Assembly (NCBI RefSeq): GCF_964204645.1
Contig: NC_134026.1
Location: 28,724,650-28,788,649 of the forward strand
From: Tubulanus polymorphus
Taxonomy: Eukaryota > Nemertea > Palaeonemertea > Tubulaniformes > Tubulanidae
Direction: 5' to 3'
DNA: 64,000 nt
Shown here: positions 14,771 to 25,483 of the stretch, in pieces
Layout of the letters: each line of letters starts with the position of its first letter
Position numbering within the stretch: the stretch's first letter is position 1
Notes under the pieces: model-generated
Databases searched by the model: none
What the model was told of the DNA's origin: nothing
The model's input: only the letters and a program-made list of their open reading frames with translations
Program-made: the position numbers and the translations under genes

Positions 14771-17700
14771 TTAATAACAGAATTGTGCACATTCATCTGC
14801 GTGTGATTCAATTTCTAATGCGGAAAATTGTCTCCCACATAACGGACACGGCACTAAATCTACAGACGAGTTCAATGTTCGTGGCCTTCGTTGCGCTTCG
14901 AACGGTCGTATGAATCCGCCGGCAGGATGAGCACCAGCTGTATTTTGTGAAGGCGTATTCTTGATTTCATTGCGACGAACATTGCAACTTGCGGCATGAA
15001 CCTCGACCGCATACAGAGGAAACATTCCTTAAAATATATACACGACTAGTAATAAATAAATCCATATCCAGGATTTGATGACTGAATATTTAATATATCC
15101 TACCATTGCATATCGGACATCTTGACATATTTGGTGGAGTTTTTTGGTTTGATGATTTGTTATTTTCATTAGGCGATGTTTTCTGCGTCGAAGGTGAAGA
15201 ACTATAAACAAACATAGTTATCTCTAATGAGACAAAAAGGCAATGCACCAGCGATACTCGTAATCATGATATCCTCACTTGAGAGACTCGAGGAACTGCG
15301 ATTTCGAGTTAGATCCACGCGCCGAACCTGGAGTCGTGAGAGTTTTTGGCAAGGTTCTTCGTTTCTTGGTTGCGCTTGTATTCTGTGATGTGGTCGGAGT
15401 ATTATCCGGAGTAGTTGGTGCTGAATGATGATTATATGGGGTTGGAGGACTAGGACTGACTTGATTGTTTTTTCGTTTTTGTGCAGATGCACCTGAAAGT
15501 ACCAGGTAATAATATCATGCCATGAATCGGATGTCATCAGTAGATAATAGAATATTCATTATTTTTGGCACATACTTGTTCTAAGCCATACATTATCGGT
15601 TTGTCGTGACACGGCCTGATCTGATAAACTGCACACCGATTGCTTTCGTTGAACTACTTTTACTTAAAATAAATAAAACTAGAACATTCATCACTCACTG
15701 ATGTTTTTACAAGCTGTCGATAATAAATGGGTTAAATTGAATTCTATGAATAATTCATAGAATTTATGTTTAACAAAAAAGAATTCAATCCTACCATTAT
15801 TCCTGTTTGGAGTTAGAACCTGAGTTTTGATTGCAGAATAAACCAATTTTCCATCGATAGCAGTATTCTTACACGAATAAGAACTCTGTGGCGATTTGTT
15901 CATTGTGATTGAAGGTTTCTTCAACGAATGAAAAGTTTGTGGTGATTGTTTTATCACAATACCGCTTGTCTTATTCACTGCATTAGCACCTGGAGACGTC
16001 ATAGAAAATTTCCGTAATTGTTCAACGATATTTTTAGATTTTTCCGATAGATTTGGAGATATAGATTTCTTCGAGTTCGAAATGTTTTCACTGTTTTTAT
16101 CCGATTTTGGCGTAACATAGTCTTCACTTTGCTTTCTAGCCGGTTTCGTTCCGAGAAAAGATCGACCTAGCGGTTTAGGTTGTTTGTCTCTTTTACTGAG
16201 AATACCTGGTAAATCCTCAGTAACTGAATTCAATGGTTCACCTTTCTCTGAAGATTCTGAAATATCATTTTAAGTAATTACATTCAAATCTGAAGATAAT
16301 TTGAATTTATAAGCATTCTACTTAACTAACCTTTCGGTTTTGATATGAATTCACCATTATCATCAAATGAATTTTCAAGAAATCCTTGCCCCGCAGCGAA
16401 GAAATATTTCTTTTCTTCTTTTGTCAACTTTCGTTTTATTTGTTTTTCCAGTTTGTGTCTCAGGTCGGCCATTGTTATCGTATTCAGATCTAGCATAGAA
16501 GGATCCAATTTCTTAAAGAAGTTTGTAATTCTATCCTCAAACTGTAATGAATAATTTCAAAATTCATTAATCCAACAATGATTGCAATTCTATATTAATG
16601 ATTAAGAGAGCATTTCATGTATAGCCCACGTACTTCCGATTCCGATGCAGTTCTTTCATTTGGTTCCGGTGCATTTTGCTCAGAAAATTCATTTTTCTTG
16701 TTCAACCTGAATACAGAAACTGAACTAGCTAGATTCATGGCATGTTTTGCGGTCATTTTTGTAAAATTTGATAAAATTTGCAAACAGTTCATTTCTATAG
16801 CGGCCGGGTCTGTTGTGGTAAAATTGATCACGATTTAAAAAAAAGTAATGTATAGGGTAGATAGGCGGCCGGCCGGGTCAACATTTAAGCTCAGCAGAGT
16901 GGAGAAACAAGGTATCAATTTTTTTTAGCCTTACTTTCGACAGTTTCAAACTTTACTTACAATTTATTTTTGAACTTTAAGATATCATTTTTTGAGTTTG
17001 ATAATGTCGACGACAGGGGAAATTTTTGTTTAGCAGCCTCGGGCGTGAGAGACTTTTTCTGAAAAAGAAGCATTTAAAATCAGAAGTCTGCTTAAAGTGT
17101 TTATTTTTTGTTTAGAATGCTGTTTATAGAGATTACCTCCTGTTCTGTAAGACGTAGTGTTTTCACAGCAATCATTGATAAACCAAACTGTTTATCTTTA
17201 GTAAATGGTTGTTTACAAACTATTTTCAAACGATCCCATTGTTGACCTTTACTATCGGCATCAAAATCACCTATAATTGATGAATACATGAAAACACTAA
17301 AACATAAATTGATATTATGTCAAAAAGCTTAAGTACGATCAACTGACTTTCATTAAACATTCGAATGCTGTTCGTATTCTTCCATGATTTTGAATCCATC
17401 AGCGTCATGAATGTATTTGCCGGCAATAGACAAACATAAGGTCTATTCTGAGGCCACGAGGATCTGCCAACTGAAACCTCTATGAAAGCACAACCGTGGT
17501 TTCCTGTGAAAAGAATTACCGGGGTATATAAGAATTGACGCTTATTCAGACCGTCGAACCTATCAATTACCACATCAGGGACAAAAAGTAAATTTTCAGG
17601 GTGACAAAATGAACAATTAAAAACAATTTTTAGAGGGACAGTAGAAATTGTTTAAGCAGAGACAGAATTTCAATAGCATCAAAAAAACACCCTCCAGGGA

Positions 17701-18446
17701 CAGTGAGGCATTTTCAGGGACAGTTGGCAGTTGACAGTTTTCATATGTCTTACATGAAAAATGAATATTTTCACTGTCACTGACTACAACATTTAAAACT
17801 GAAACATCTTAAATATAAATCTTTCATGAAATCTAGACCAGATAACAAAAATTAGCCCAATCTACAAACCTATATCCAAGTAACAAATTTTACAGACTCG
17901 CTGTAACTGAAGGATTATTTCATGGGATCCCAGTGATTTTTCACTTGCGGAACACAACCACGGTTTTCTCTTGTCAATTACTGATGTAAGGAGATTTTCT
18001 GCTTTCAATTTAGGGTCCTGAAAAAAATCGATATGCCTAACGTATTACAGCAGTATTACACAATTAATTGAGTTGACTATCAATCATTGACATTATCAAT
18101 GATGAGAATTGAGATGTTCGTTCTGTTGTTCATGGTTTGTTAATGTTGATTTTAGTCGGGCATTGCAGTCCACAGGGACTTGTCACAATTGATAGTGAAT
18201 GAATAAAACCAATATCAATGACCAGGTCCACTATCCCTGTATAATATAAATTAATATTAATTATTTTATTATACAGTTGCAGGGATACTGCCTACTGCCT
18301 GGTACCCCCGACATTGGTCTCATCCATTATCAGTCGTGACAAGTCCCTGTGTTGCAGTCTTAAGATTATGTGACATTTATTGTAATTGATTAGATGTTTA
18401 CCTCTGATGAAAATGATACAACGTAGTCGATAGATACAGATGTCAT
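14771..18446 (-). CDS. XRCC1 N-terminal-domain protein with two C-terminal UBZ-type zinc fingers
   Basis: The start at 18446-18444 gives MTSVSIDYVVSFSSE, matching the first strand of the XRCC1 N-terminal domain. Spliced exons continue with KAENLL, CKICYLDIGNHGCAFIEV, VGRSSWPQNRPYVCLLP, IRMFNES, QWDRLKIVCKQPF and FGLSMIAVKTLRL, co-linear with XRCC1 residues 1-150. That domain binds DNA ends and polymerase beta in XRCC1. No BRCT domain follows. Instead come a helical segment (DLRHKLEKQIKRKLTKEEKK, 16430s), a long Ser/Lys/Pro-rich linker (15800-16250), and two zinc fingers: CPICNGMFPLYAVEVHAASC and CPLCGRQFSALEIESHADEC, both C-x2-C-x11-H-x3-C as in Rad18-type ubiquitin-binding fingers. The closest named relative is human XNDC1; a role in DNA repair is inferred. 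It is head to head with LZTR1. Confidence 0.8.
17575..17740. repeat. Degenerate AGGGACAGT repeat in an intron
   Basis: Variants of TTTTCAGGGACAGT recur (near 17576, 17597, 17632, 17696, 17715), spaced unevenly, within an intron of the XRCC1-N gene. The origin is unclear. Confidence 0.35.
18163..18359. mobile_element. MITE with CACAGGGACTTG ends and 8-bp target duplication
   Basis: A 181-bp element (18171-18351) begins CACAGGGACTTGTCAC and ends with its exact reverse complement GTGACAAGTCCCTGTG. It is flanked on both sides by TTGCAGTC (18163-18170 and 18352-18359), a perfect 8-bp target duplication. The interior is AT-rich with no transposase frame. It lies in intron 1 of the XRCC1-N gene. 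Related copies are at 37898 and 54254. Confidence 0.88.
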
Positions 18447-19009
18447 ACTGATTTTATTTGGGATGAAGAGAAGTAATCCACCCGAATTAAATGCCGAGCA
18501 TTTGGAAATTGGCGCCACTTCCGGTCCCACCCGGGTACGTTTTATTGAAGCCGAATCATAAACATTTATTTAAAAAAACTGCTCGCGGGTCGGAGGTAAG
18601 GGGCCGGAGATTTTCCTCATCTTCTAAATTTTATTTAGTTGAGTGGCATGCAGTTGGTTGTTATTACATTTAGCTGGGCAACCAAAGGAAAACTGCGGAT
18701 TCGAACCCCATCCGCGGACGTCTTATCAGTGTTGCACCATAAGCACTGTTCGCGCTACAGTAGATATTGCCTGGTGACGAGAGCCACTGTTGCATCATCA
18801 ACTACGTGATCAAAACTTTCATGACGTCATTACAGAGTTCAGGTGTACCTTAGAATTAGTTACGGCTCCACACGATGAATGGCGCTAGCAGTCTGATTAG
18901 AAAAGTAACAACTTCATCGTAATTATAGCTGATTTAACTACCAATTAGTCCTGTGTATCCCCCTATGGTGTTTTCCAAGACGTTCATCGTATAAGGAGAG
19001 ATAACGAGG
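18447..19009. promoter_or_regulatory. Shared upstream region of the XRCC1-N gene (-) and LZTR1 (+)
   Basis: The start codons are 564 bp apart and divergent. An ETS/GABP-type motif, CCACTTCCGGT, sits at 18515-18525, a common element of TATA-less two-way promoters. At about 18695-18712 there is a tRNA-like TTCGAACCCC sequence, but no full tRNA. Confidence 0.5.
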
Positions 19010-22000
19010 ATGGCTATCGCGAGGCCACCGGGCTTAGACATTGATCATAATTGGCCGGAGAGTGCTGAATGTCTTACTTTGGATTTTGGACCATTTGAAA
19101 CTGTCCATCGATGGAAACGAATGCCAGAATGTGATGAATTTGTTGGTGCCAGGTGAATGTACTTTGATTATCTCATGGATGGTATTTGATAAGTATTTTA
19201 TTGTCTGTTTAATAATGATTGACGGCATTTGATTAATTTCAGACGAAGTAAACACACAGTTGTAGCTTATAAAGAAGCTATTTATGTTTTCGGAGGCGAC
19301 AATGGGTAAAGTATTAAAAGGCTTAGATTGAATGACTATATGCGGCATTTCTTTTAAAATCTGATTTTTACTTTCAGTAAACAAATGTTGAATGATTTAT
19401 TACGATTTGATGTCAAAGATAAATCGTGGGGTCGGTGAGTAAAAAGATTAAATACTGGTGCGCTACTGTACTTTAACTGCGGTACTACTTCTTTATTACA
19501 TCTATTCGTTATATTGTTAGAGCATTTACTACTGGACCCCCGCCAGCTCCTAGATATCACCATTCCGCAGTTGTACATGAAGGAAGCATGTTTGTTTTTG
19601 GTACGAATGTGATTGATTTTTTGAGTAATGATTGATTCGATGAAAATACTTCATACATCAGTTGAATATCGTATTACAGGTGGTTATACCGGTGACATTC
19701 ACTCAAATTCAAATCTAACGAATAAAAATGATTTGTATGAATATAAATTCGCTACTGGTCAGTGGGTCGAATGGAAATTTGAAGGGAGGTGAGTAAAGTG
19801 CTGCGCTGTAATAAAAGGCAAAGAGCAAGAATATTTATTGATCCTGAAAAATGAGGCTTTAAAATTGTAGGATGCCAGTTGCTCGTTCAGCTCATGGTGC
19901 TGCTGTTTATGATGGGAAACTCTGGATATTTGCTGGCTATGATGGAAATGCTAGACTCAATGATCTATGGACTATTTCATTGATCGGAGGCTCGAGGCAT
20001 TGGGAAGAGGTATATAAAGTCAACCTTGATATACTGCAGTGATTTAGAATTCTGCCGTTATACTGAGGGTTAATTTGTTCCAAGACAATGTACGTACTGG
20101 GCTATACAGCGGCGCCAGTTGCCCCCCCCTGTTTCGAGTTCCTCTGCCCCCCCATTCGAATGCTAGGTATGGCGCTGAGATACCTATGATTTTTTCTTGC
20201 CCTTGCGTTAGGTGGGTGTTGGTGTTTGTCACAGGGGTTGACTGTTGACATATCCTGTTTTGAATCACCAGAGATCATTCTCAAAATAATAAGTAATCAA
20301 TGAAATTTTCAGGTAAATCAAAGAGGAGATATTCCACCGTCGTCATGTAATTTCGCTCTGTGCGTAGCGAGGGATAGTATGTTCGTGTTTTCAGGGCAAA
20401 GTGGCGCGAAAATCACCAATGATCTCTTCCAATTCAGCTTCAATGAAAAAGTGTAAGTTTCTCTCTCAACAGTTATCAGCTGCATATCGAATATACTTGT
20501 CATTGATGAATTGAATTGTTTAATTTCAGGTGGACTAGAATCTCAACTGAACACATATTACGAGGGGCTCCTTTACCACCAGAAAAAAGATACGGTCACA
20601 CTATGGTATCACATGACAGACATCTTTATGTATTCGGTGGTGCTACAGGGCAAACTTTACCAAATGATCTACACTGGTACGTTCAAACGGTTTAGAGCCA
20701 GTTGCTTAAAAAGATAAATACTATAGTAACACTGAAGTTTTAATTGTCAACCATCCACAGGTTAACTCTAACCAACTTTTAAGCAACTGGGTCGCGATGA
20801 TGATGTCTAGTTTGATGTTATGGAATTTTAACTAATAATTTTCTTGTTGATATTCAGTTATGATTTGGATTCTCAAACGTGGTCTGTAATTGAGGCGTCT
20901 AATGATAGTCAGATCGCTAATGGTAGATTATTCCACGCTGCTGCTGTTGTTGGTGATGCTATGTTTATATTTGGTGGCACTGTTGATAATATAGTTCGCA
21001 GTGGAGAAATGTTTCGATTTCAGGTTTAGTATTTTCTACATTGAGTATTTCTAAAGCCAGTTTATTTTAATGAGTTTGACATAATGTGTCCTTTTCATTA
21101 CAGTTTTCTAGTTATCCTAAATGTACTCTACACGATGATTATGGAAGACTTTTGGAAAGTCGACTGTTCTGTGACATAGCTTTTATCGTTGGCCCGGTAT
21201 GTACTACTGTTACCAATCAACTGAAATTATGTTAATACAGCCATCGCGTAATATTTACTTGTATTTATGTTTGTATTTCAGAATCGTGTGCAAGTACCTG
21301 CTCATACTGCATTAGTTGCTGCTAGATCTACTTGGTTGAGATGTAAAATAAGACAAGCTAAAGAACAGGTAATTATTACTGGGCGTTGTGATGTTTTGCT
21401 AACCTTTCATTTTAAGGTAAAGTTTATTTCATATCATTCAGCTGGCGTACATATTAGAACAGAAATTTGAAGACGAAAGACAAGGTGATAATAATGCTCG
21501 TGTAACTCTTCAAAACTCTAATCTAGAAGTTTATCTTCCTGACGCTTGTCCAAAAGCTTTCGAAATGGTGCTGTCTTATATATATACAGATCGAATAAAT
21601 CCTTGTCAGAAAGGTATTTTTGCATTTCAGTTCAGTGTAAGACCTATTGATTTACAGTATTTATTGAATGATTTTCTCTGTTTCAACAGGTCAAGAGCCG
21701 TACAGCAATGAAGTAATTTTACTAATGATGGACGTTTATAGATTGTCGTTACAATTCCAAATGTCTCGATTAGAACAGCTCTGTATTCAGTATCTTCAGG
21801 CTTGTATCGGACATAAAAATGTTTTAGTAGCGTTACAGAACGCTGCTCAACTGCAACTGGAATATTTAAAGGTTTGAAATCTTGCGTGAACTGTCTGATC
21901 TTAGTTTATGACATTTTCGTAAAAAATTAGATGGATATATTCGTATTTTGTAGGATTATTGCTTGAGGTTTATTGTGAAAGAGAGTAATTATAGTCAGAT

Positions 22001-23326
22001 TGTGATGAGTAAGGATTTCGAGACTCTTGATCAGCCGTTAATGGTAGAAATAATCCGACGAAAACAACTGCTCACAGTGAGACCATTACCGGAACCCCAT
22101 ACTGATTACATTTCATGTACGTTCACTGCTTATTCAATGCAACAAGTATCATTCTTGTATTACAATGTTCTGAATATATTCATATATTTTTCAGGTAATT
22201 CGTTAGAGAAAGATATGGAAGCATTTCTGAAAGGAGTTGGACAGGAGTTCTGTGATATAACTTTAATGTTAGATAATACGCCGATAATGGCCCATAAAGC
22301 AGTGTTAGCGGCTCGTAGTAGTTATTTTGAAGCTATGTTCCGTTCTTTCATGCCTGAGGATAACATCGTCTGCAAGGTATTTGGCCAAATCAGATGAATT
22401 TCTTTAAGTGAATTCCAGATGTGTTTCCAAGGGTACATGTATGAACCGTTTACCCAATACCATCTAGAGAATTTTGCCTTTGAAATAGTGGTTCATTCTT
22501 ATTGACTCTTGATAGCTTCCAGAGGAGCCCTCTAATGCTCTAAAATGGTCCTGTCATCTTAAAGCCTTCGTTTTGGCTTCACATGTTTTATTCTTAGCTA
22601 GGATAATGGAGAGTGCCCTCAATTCTTCTTCTGATACTGTCTGACCCTGCATTCATCTCTATGTGCTGTATGAACTAATGATTTTGTGGTTGTTTTTATA
22701 GATTGCAATTGGTGAAATGGTTCCCAGTCAGCAAGCATTTGATAGTTTATTGCGCTATATTTATTACGGCGATATTACGATGCCTCCGGAAGATTCGCTG
22801 TATTTGTTCCCAGCACCTTATTTCTACGCTTTTACGAACAACAGACTGCAGGCCTACTGTAAACACAATCTGGAGATGAATGTATCGACTGATAATGTCA
22901 TTCATGTGAGTTTTCCAATTTTTTATCTAGGATAAGATGTTGATGATATTTGACTGAGATTTGAACATGGAAGTCTTCATGTTCTACTCGAAGTTAACAT
23001 TCGATATTTTTTGTATTATTATAGATTTTAGAAGCAGCAGATAAGATCCAAGCTTTAGATATGAAGAAACATGCTCTCAACATTATCGTCCATCACTTTC
23101 CAAAGGTAATTCCTATTTAATTGATTTTACAAAAATCACATTCTCTATCATAAATGGAAAAATCATTTTATTATACTATTTTCAGATTGCAAGATTACCC
23201 CAGATCAAAAGATTAAATCGAGATTTATTGTTGGATGTATTGATGGCTATTGCTGAGGAGATGAGTGAATCTCGCTTATGTCAGGATATTTCTTCTGTTT
23301 CTCTTAATCTGATGGACAGTAGCTAA
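19010..23326 (+). CDS. LZTR1: Leucine-zipper-like transcriptional regulator 1 (kelch-BTB adaptor)
   Basis: LZTR1 is the substrate adaptor of a cullin-3 ubiquitin ligase that removes RAS-family GTPases such as RIT1. The start at 19010 gives [15 protein letters not shown]. Kelch repeats follow over the first half: [50 protein letters not shown] and [10 protein letters not shown], each with its paired tryptophan or tyrosine. Then come a first BTB domain ([20 protein letters not shown], 21165-21350), a BACK-like helical part, a second BTB domain ([20 protein letters not shown], 22240-22310) and a second BACK-like region ending LNLMDSS. The double BTB-BACK arrangement is specific to LZTR1. Length is close to human LZTR1 (840 residues). 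One intron (about 20675-20857) carries a small foldback. Confidence 0.96.
20697..20793. mobile_element. Short foldback element in an LZTR1 intron
   Basis: GCCAGTTGCTTAAAAAG near the left end is matched by CTTTTAAGCAACTGGGTC at the right end (reverse complement GACCCAGTTGCTTAAAAG). About 97 bp, no coding frame, AT-rich middle. MITE-like; no clear target duplication was seen. Confidence 0.5.
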
Positions 23327-23540
23327 TGAATGTCTATCATGCGATGCTCCATTTTAATGGAAATTATACCCGGTATTCTATTTTCTGATAGACGTGCAAT
23401 ATAATTTGTATAATTTATGTTTGTATCTTAAGTGTCATTCCTTGTCTATATGTATATTTCTCTCTGGGACACTCAATTACTTTATGAAAAAACAATTCAT
23501 TTGTTACTTTGTTTCTTTAATTGTAAACTCAAATAATGTA

Positions 23541-23546
23541 AATAAA
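23541..23546 (+). terminator. Polyadenylation signal of LZTR1
   Basis: AATAAA about 215 bp past the LZTR1 stop. Confidence 0.6.
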
Positions 23547-24190
23547 TCAATATATAGCGAATTGAAGTGTTAATTGATTTCAATATTCGTGTATATTATC
23601 CTATGTGAGCTTGGTGGCAGAGTGTCCGACTGTAAGTCTGCAACGAAAAATATATTATTTCTATCAAAAAGGGCTGGAAAACCACTTGAAAATCAGATTT
23701 CCCTTAAATAAGGCTTTTGCACTCGTGTTTATAATGATCTATTTAAAACGAACTAAAGAAAATTTAATCTCTATCCCTCGCATGCCGCAGTAAAATAGCG
23801 AGGCATCAGCCGTTCAGTGCTGCCCCTATGAATCACAATAGCGGAATTTCTTTGCACTAAAATAATAGCTAGACTAGTTGCCTGTCCCATTATAGAGGCC
23901 GGTAACTAGTCTAAAATACTAGTCTGGAACCACTTCGTGATGAACGGTATACGCAACATGGATGATGATATAATCCCTAACAGTTGTTAAAATATAATAT
24001 TATAAGATGACTTTTTAAGATATGAATAATTGAAACGTCGAATGAATTATTGGGTCAGGGGAACATTAGGCGCTCTTAGTATGTAATCCGAGTCACTCCG
24101 CGATGGTTTGACGGGGTGTAGCAGTCGAAAACCTGCGTTAGTGAATCAGATCATTTTTGAGTTCGGTCTATTAATACTTTCGTTTTGCAG
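23547..24190. other. Spacer between LZTR1 and the orphan GON exon
   Basis: No gene is supported. A 44-bp imperfect palindrome (TAGACTAGTTGCC ... GGTAACTAGTCTA) lies at 23870-23913. A tRNA-like start (GAGCTTGGTGGCAGAGTG) near 23607 has no matching B box. None of the first three exons of a GON gene could be found here. Confidence 0.4.
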
Positions 24191-24325
24191 ACCAAATGGG
24201 AGGCACTCGGGGTATATCGAAAGAGTATCGCTTCAGTTGATGATGATGGATTCACAGCTGAAGGACAATGCGGAGGTGACTGCGGATATTGCCAACCGAT
24301 CGGAAACATAACTCTGAGTATTTAA
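24191..24325 (+). pseudogene. Orphan duplicate of the last exon of the GON-domain gene
   Basis: After a good acceptor (TTTCGTTTTGCAG) the frame encodes TKWEALGVYRKSIAS then GQCGGDCGYCQPIGNITLSI and a stop. It closely matches the last exon of the complete gene at 26668-26802, with substitutions concentrated in the first half. The reading frame and the cysteines are intact, but exons 1-3 are not found upstream. It may be a truncated duplicate, or the last exon of a gene whose other exons were lost or misassembled. The duplicated region continues into the 3' flank, to about 24950. Confidence 0.65.
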
Positions 24326-24421
24326 CTTAAACATAAAGGGAAGCAAGCCAACGACATTGTTCGATATCAAACATATGTATGTAATGTTGTTCAAATTAAT
24401 GTAATGGCAAAAATATGTCTG

Positions 24422-24427
24422 AATAAA
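24422..24427 (+). terminator. Polyadenylation signal after the orphan GON exon
   Basis: AATAAA at the same relative place as in the complete gene's 3' region, kept in the duplicate. Confidence 0.45.
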
Positions 24428-25483
24428 TTATTCTAATCATAAACACTGAAAGATGAATTCTTAGTCATTTTCAATATGTCAAAAACGGAGGGTCTAAATG
24501 GAAAACCAAAGCTAAAACATGCTCTGTTTGTAACCAGAATAAACGCGTTCTTGCTTCAAGCATGAGTCCATAGCCACGACCACACGGGCGTTATTGGCCC
24601 GGGAAATTGTTCACACAGTTGTCAAATGGGCCCGTGTCTGGTTGGCCCGACCAAAAAACGTTAAGTATCAGGTAAGTGGTTTTCGTGTGAACGCGCTCTC
24701 TAATTAGGCACGGATCAAGGGCCTGATCCATGCCAATTTGAGCCGGGCCACATCGTCTCTGTGTGATCGCGGCAATTTTCTAGGTGAGGAACCCAGACCC
24801 CCGATACGCCTATTCCACCCACGGTGCTCGCATGGCGTCGGCTTTGGTGCAGTATCTATAGTTGCGACCCGTTATAACAAATCTTACACCCCGTTCCCTC
24901 TCCTGATGTCGAACTGGTCAGTGCAAAGACGATGTGTTTAATATCAAACTTAAATCTTCAATTTTGCCTCACGTGTATAATTGTTATCCATAAATCAATC
25001 ATGTTTTTTGAGTTGATAAATTAAAGCAATATTTCCATCAATATTCACAATTCGGTAGTCAATGAATATTCTAGGATACTTAATTTCTGATAGAAGGGTT
25101 CTACAAAAAAAGACAGGCGCTGAAATTATGCCAATTAGGTATTAAATGGACATCACGAGCTGTTTTTTAAAACATTTTCCCTTTTCGAGAGACACTCCAC
25201 AAACCGAAAATCACATCTGGTGATGCACGCCTCGCATATGGTGTTATTTTCAAGAACCCTGTATGGAATGTATAAAATCTAAGACTGCTAGTAGAATTCA
25301 CACATTCCTGCGGGAACTGAAGAACGTAGTTAACGTGATTAAGGTAGGTAATGCATTTTCGGGATGACTTCTAAGTAATTCATTGCTGTGTGTGAATGAT
25401 GTAAATTATTTTTCGTGTTACTTGATTCGCAGGCCGCCTTGTTTTTGACCCATTCATCCCGTTGCTCATTTCATTGCAATTTA
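24428..25483. other. Duplicated 3' flank and promoter of the complete GON gene
   Basis: About 24460-24950 is one copy of a long repeat whose other copy is about 26930-27420 (AAAACGGAGGGT, CGTTATTGGCCCGGGAAA and CTCGCATGGCGTCGGC occur in both). The remaining part leads up to the GON gene; GTATGGAATGTATAAAATC at about 25261 contains a TATA-like box (TATAAAA), and a donor-like GGTAGGT near 25344 may end a 5' untranslated exon. Confidence 0.45.

Noticed and set aside
15202-15537. Minus-strand frame rich in His and Ile in the XRCC1-N gene region
   Set aside because: It is in a different frame from the Ser/Thr/Pro-rich exon that splices in phase with its neighbours.
18695-18730. tRNA-like sequence with TTCGAACCCC
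   Set aside because: No acceptor stem or anticodon arm could be formed on either strand.
23605-23650. tRNA-like 5' half (GGTGGCAGAGTG ... GACTGTAAGTC)
   Set aside because: No B box at the right distance and no closing stem; at most a decayed tRNA-derived repeat.
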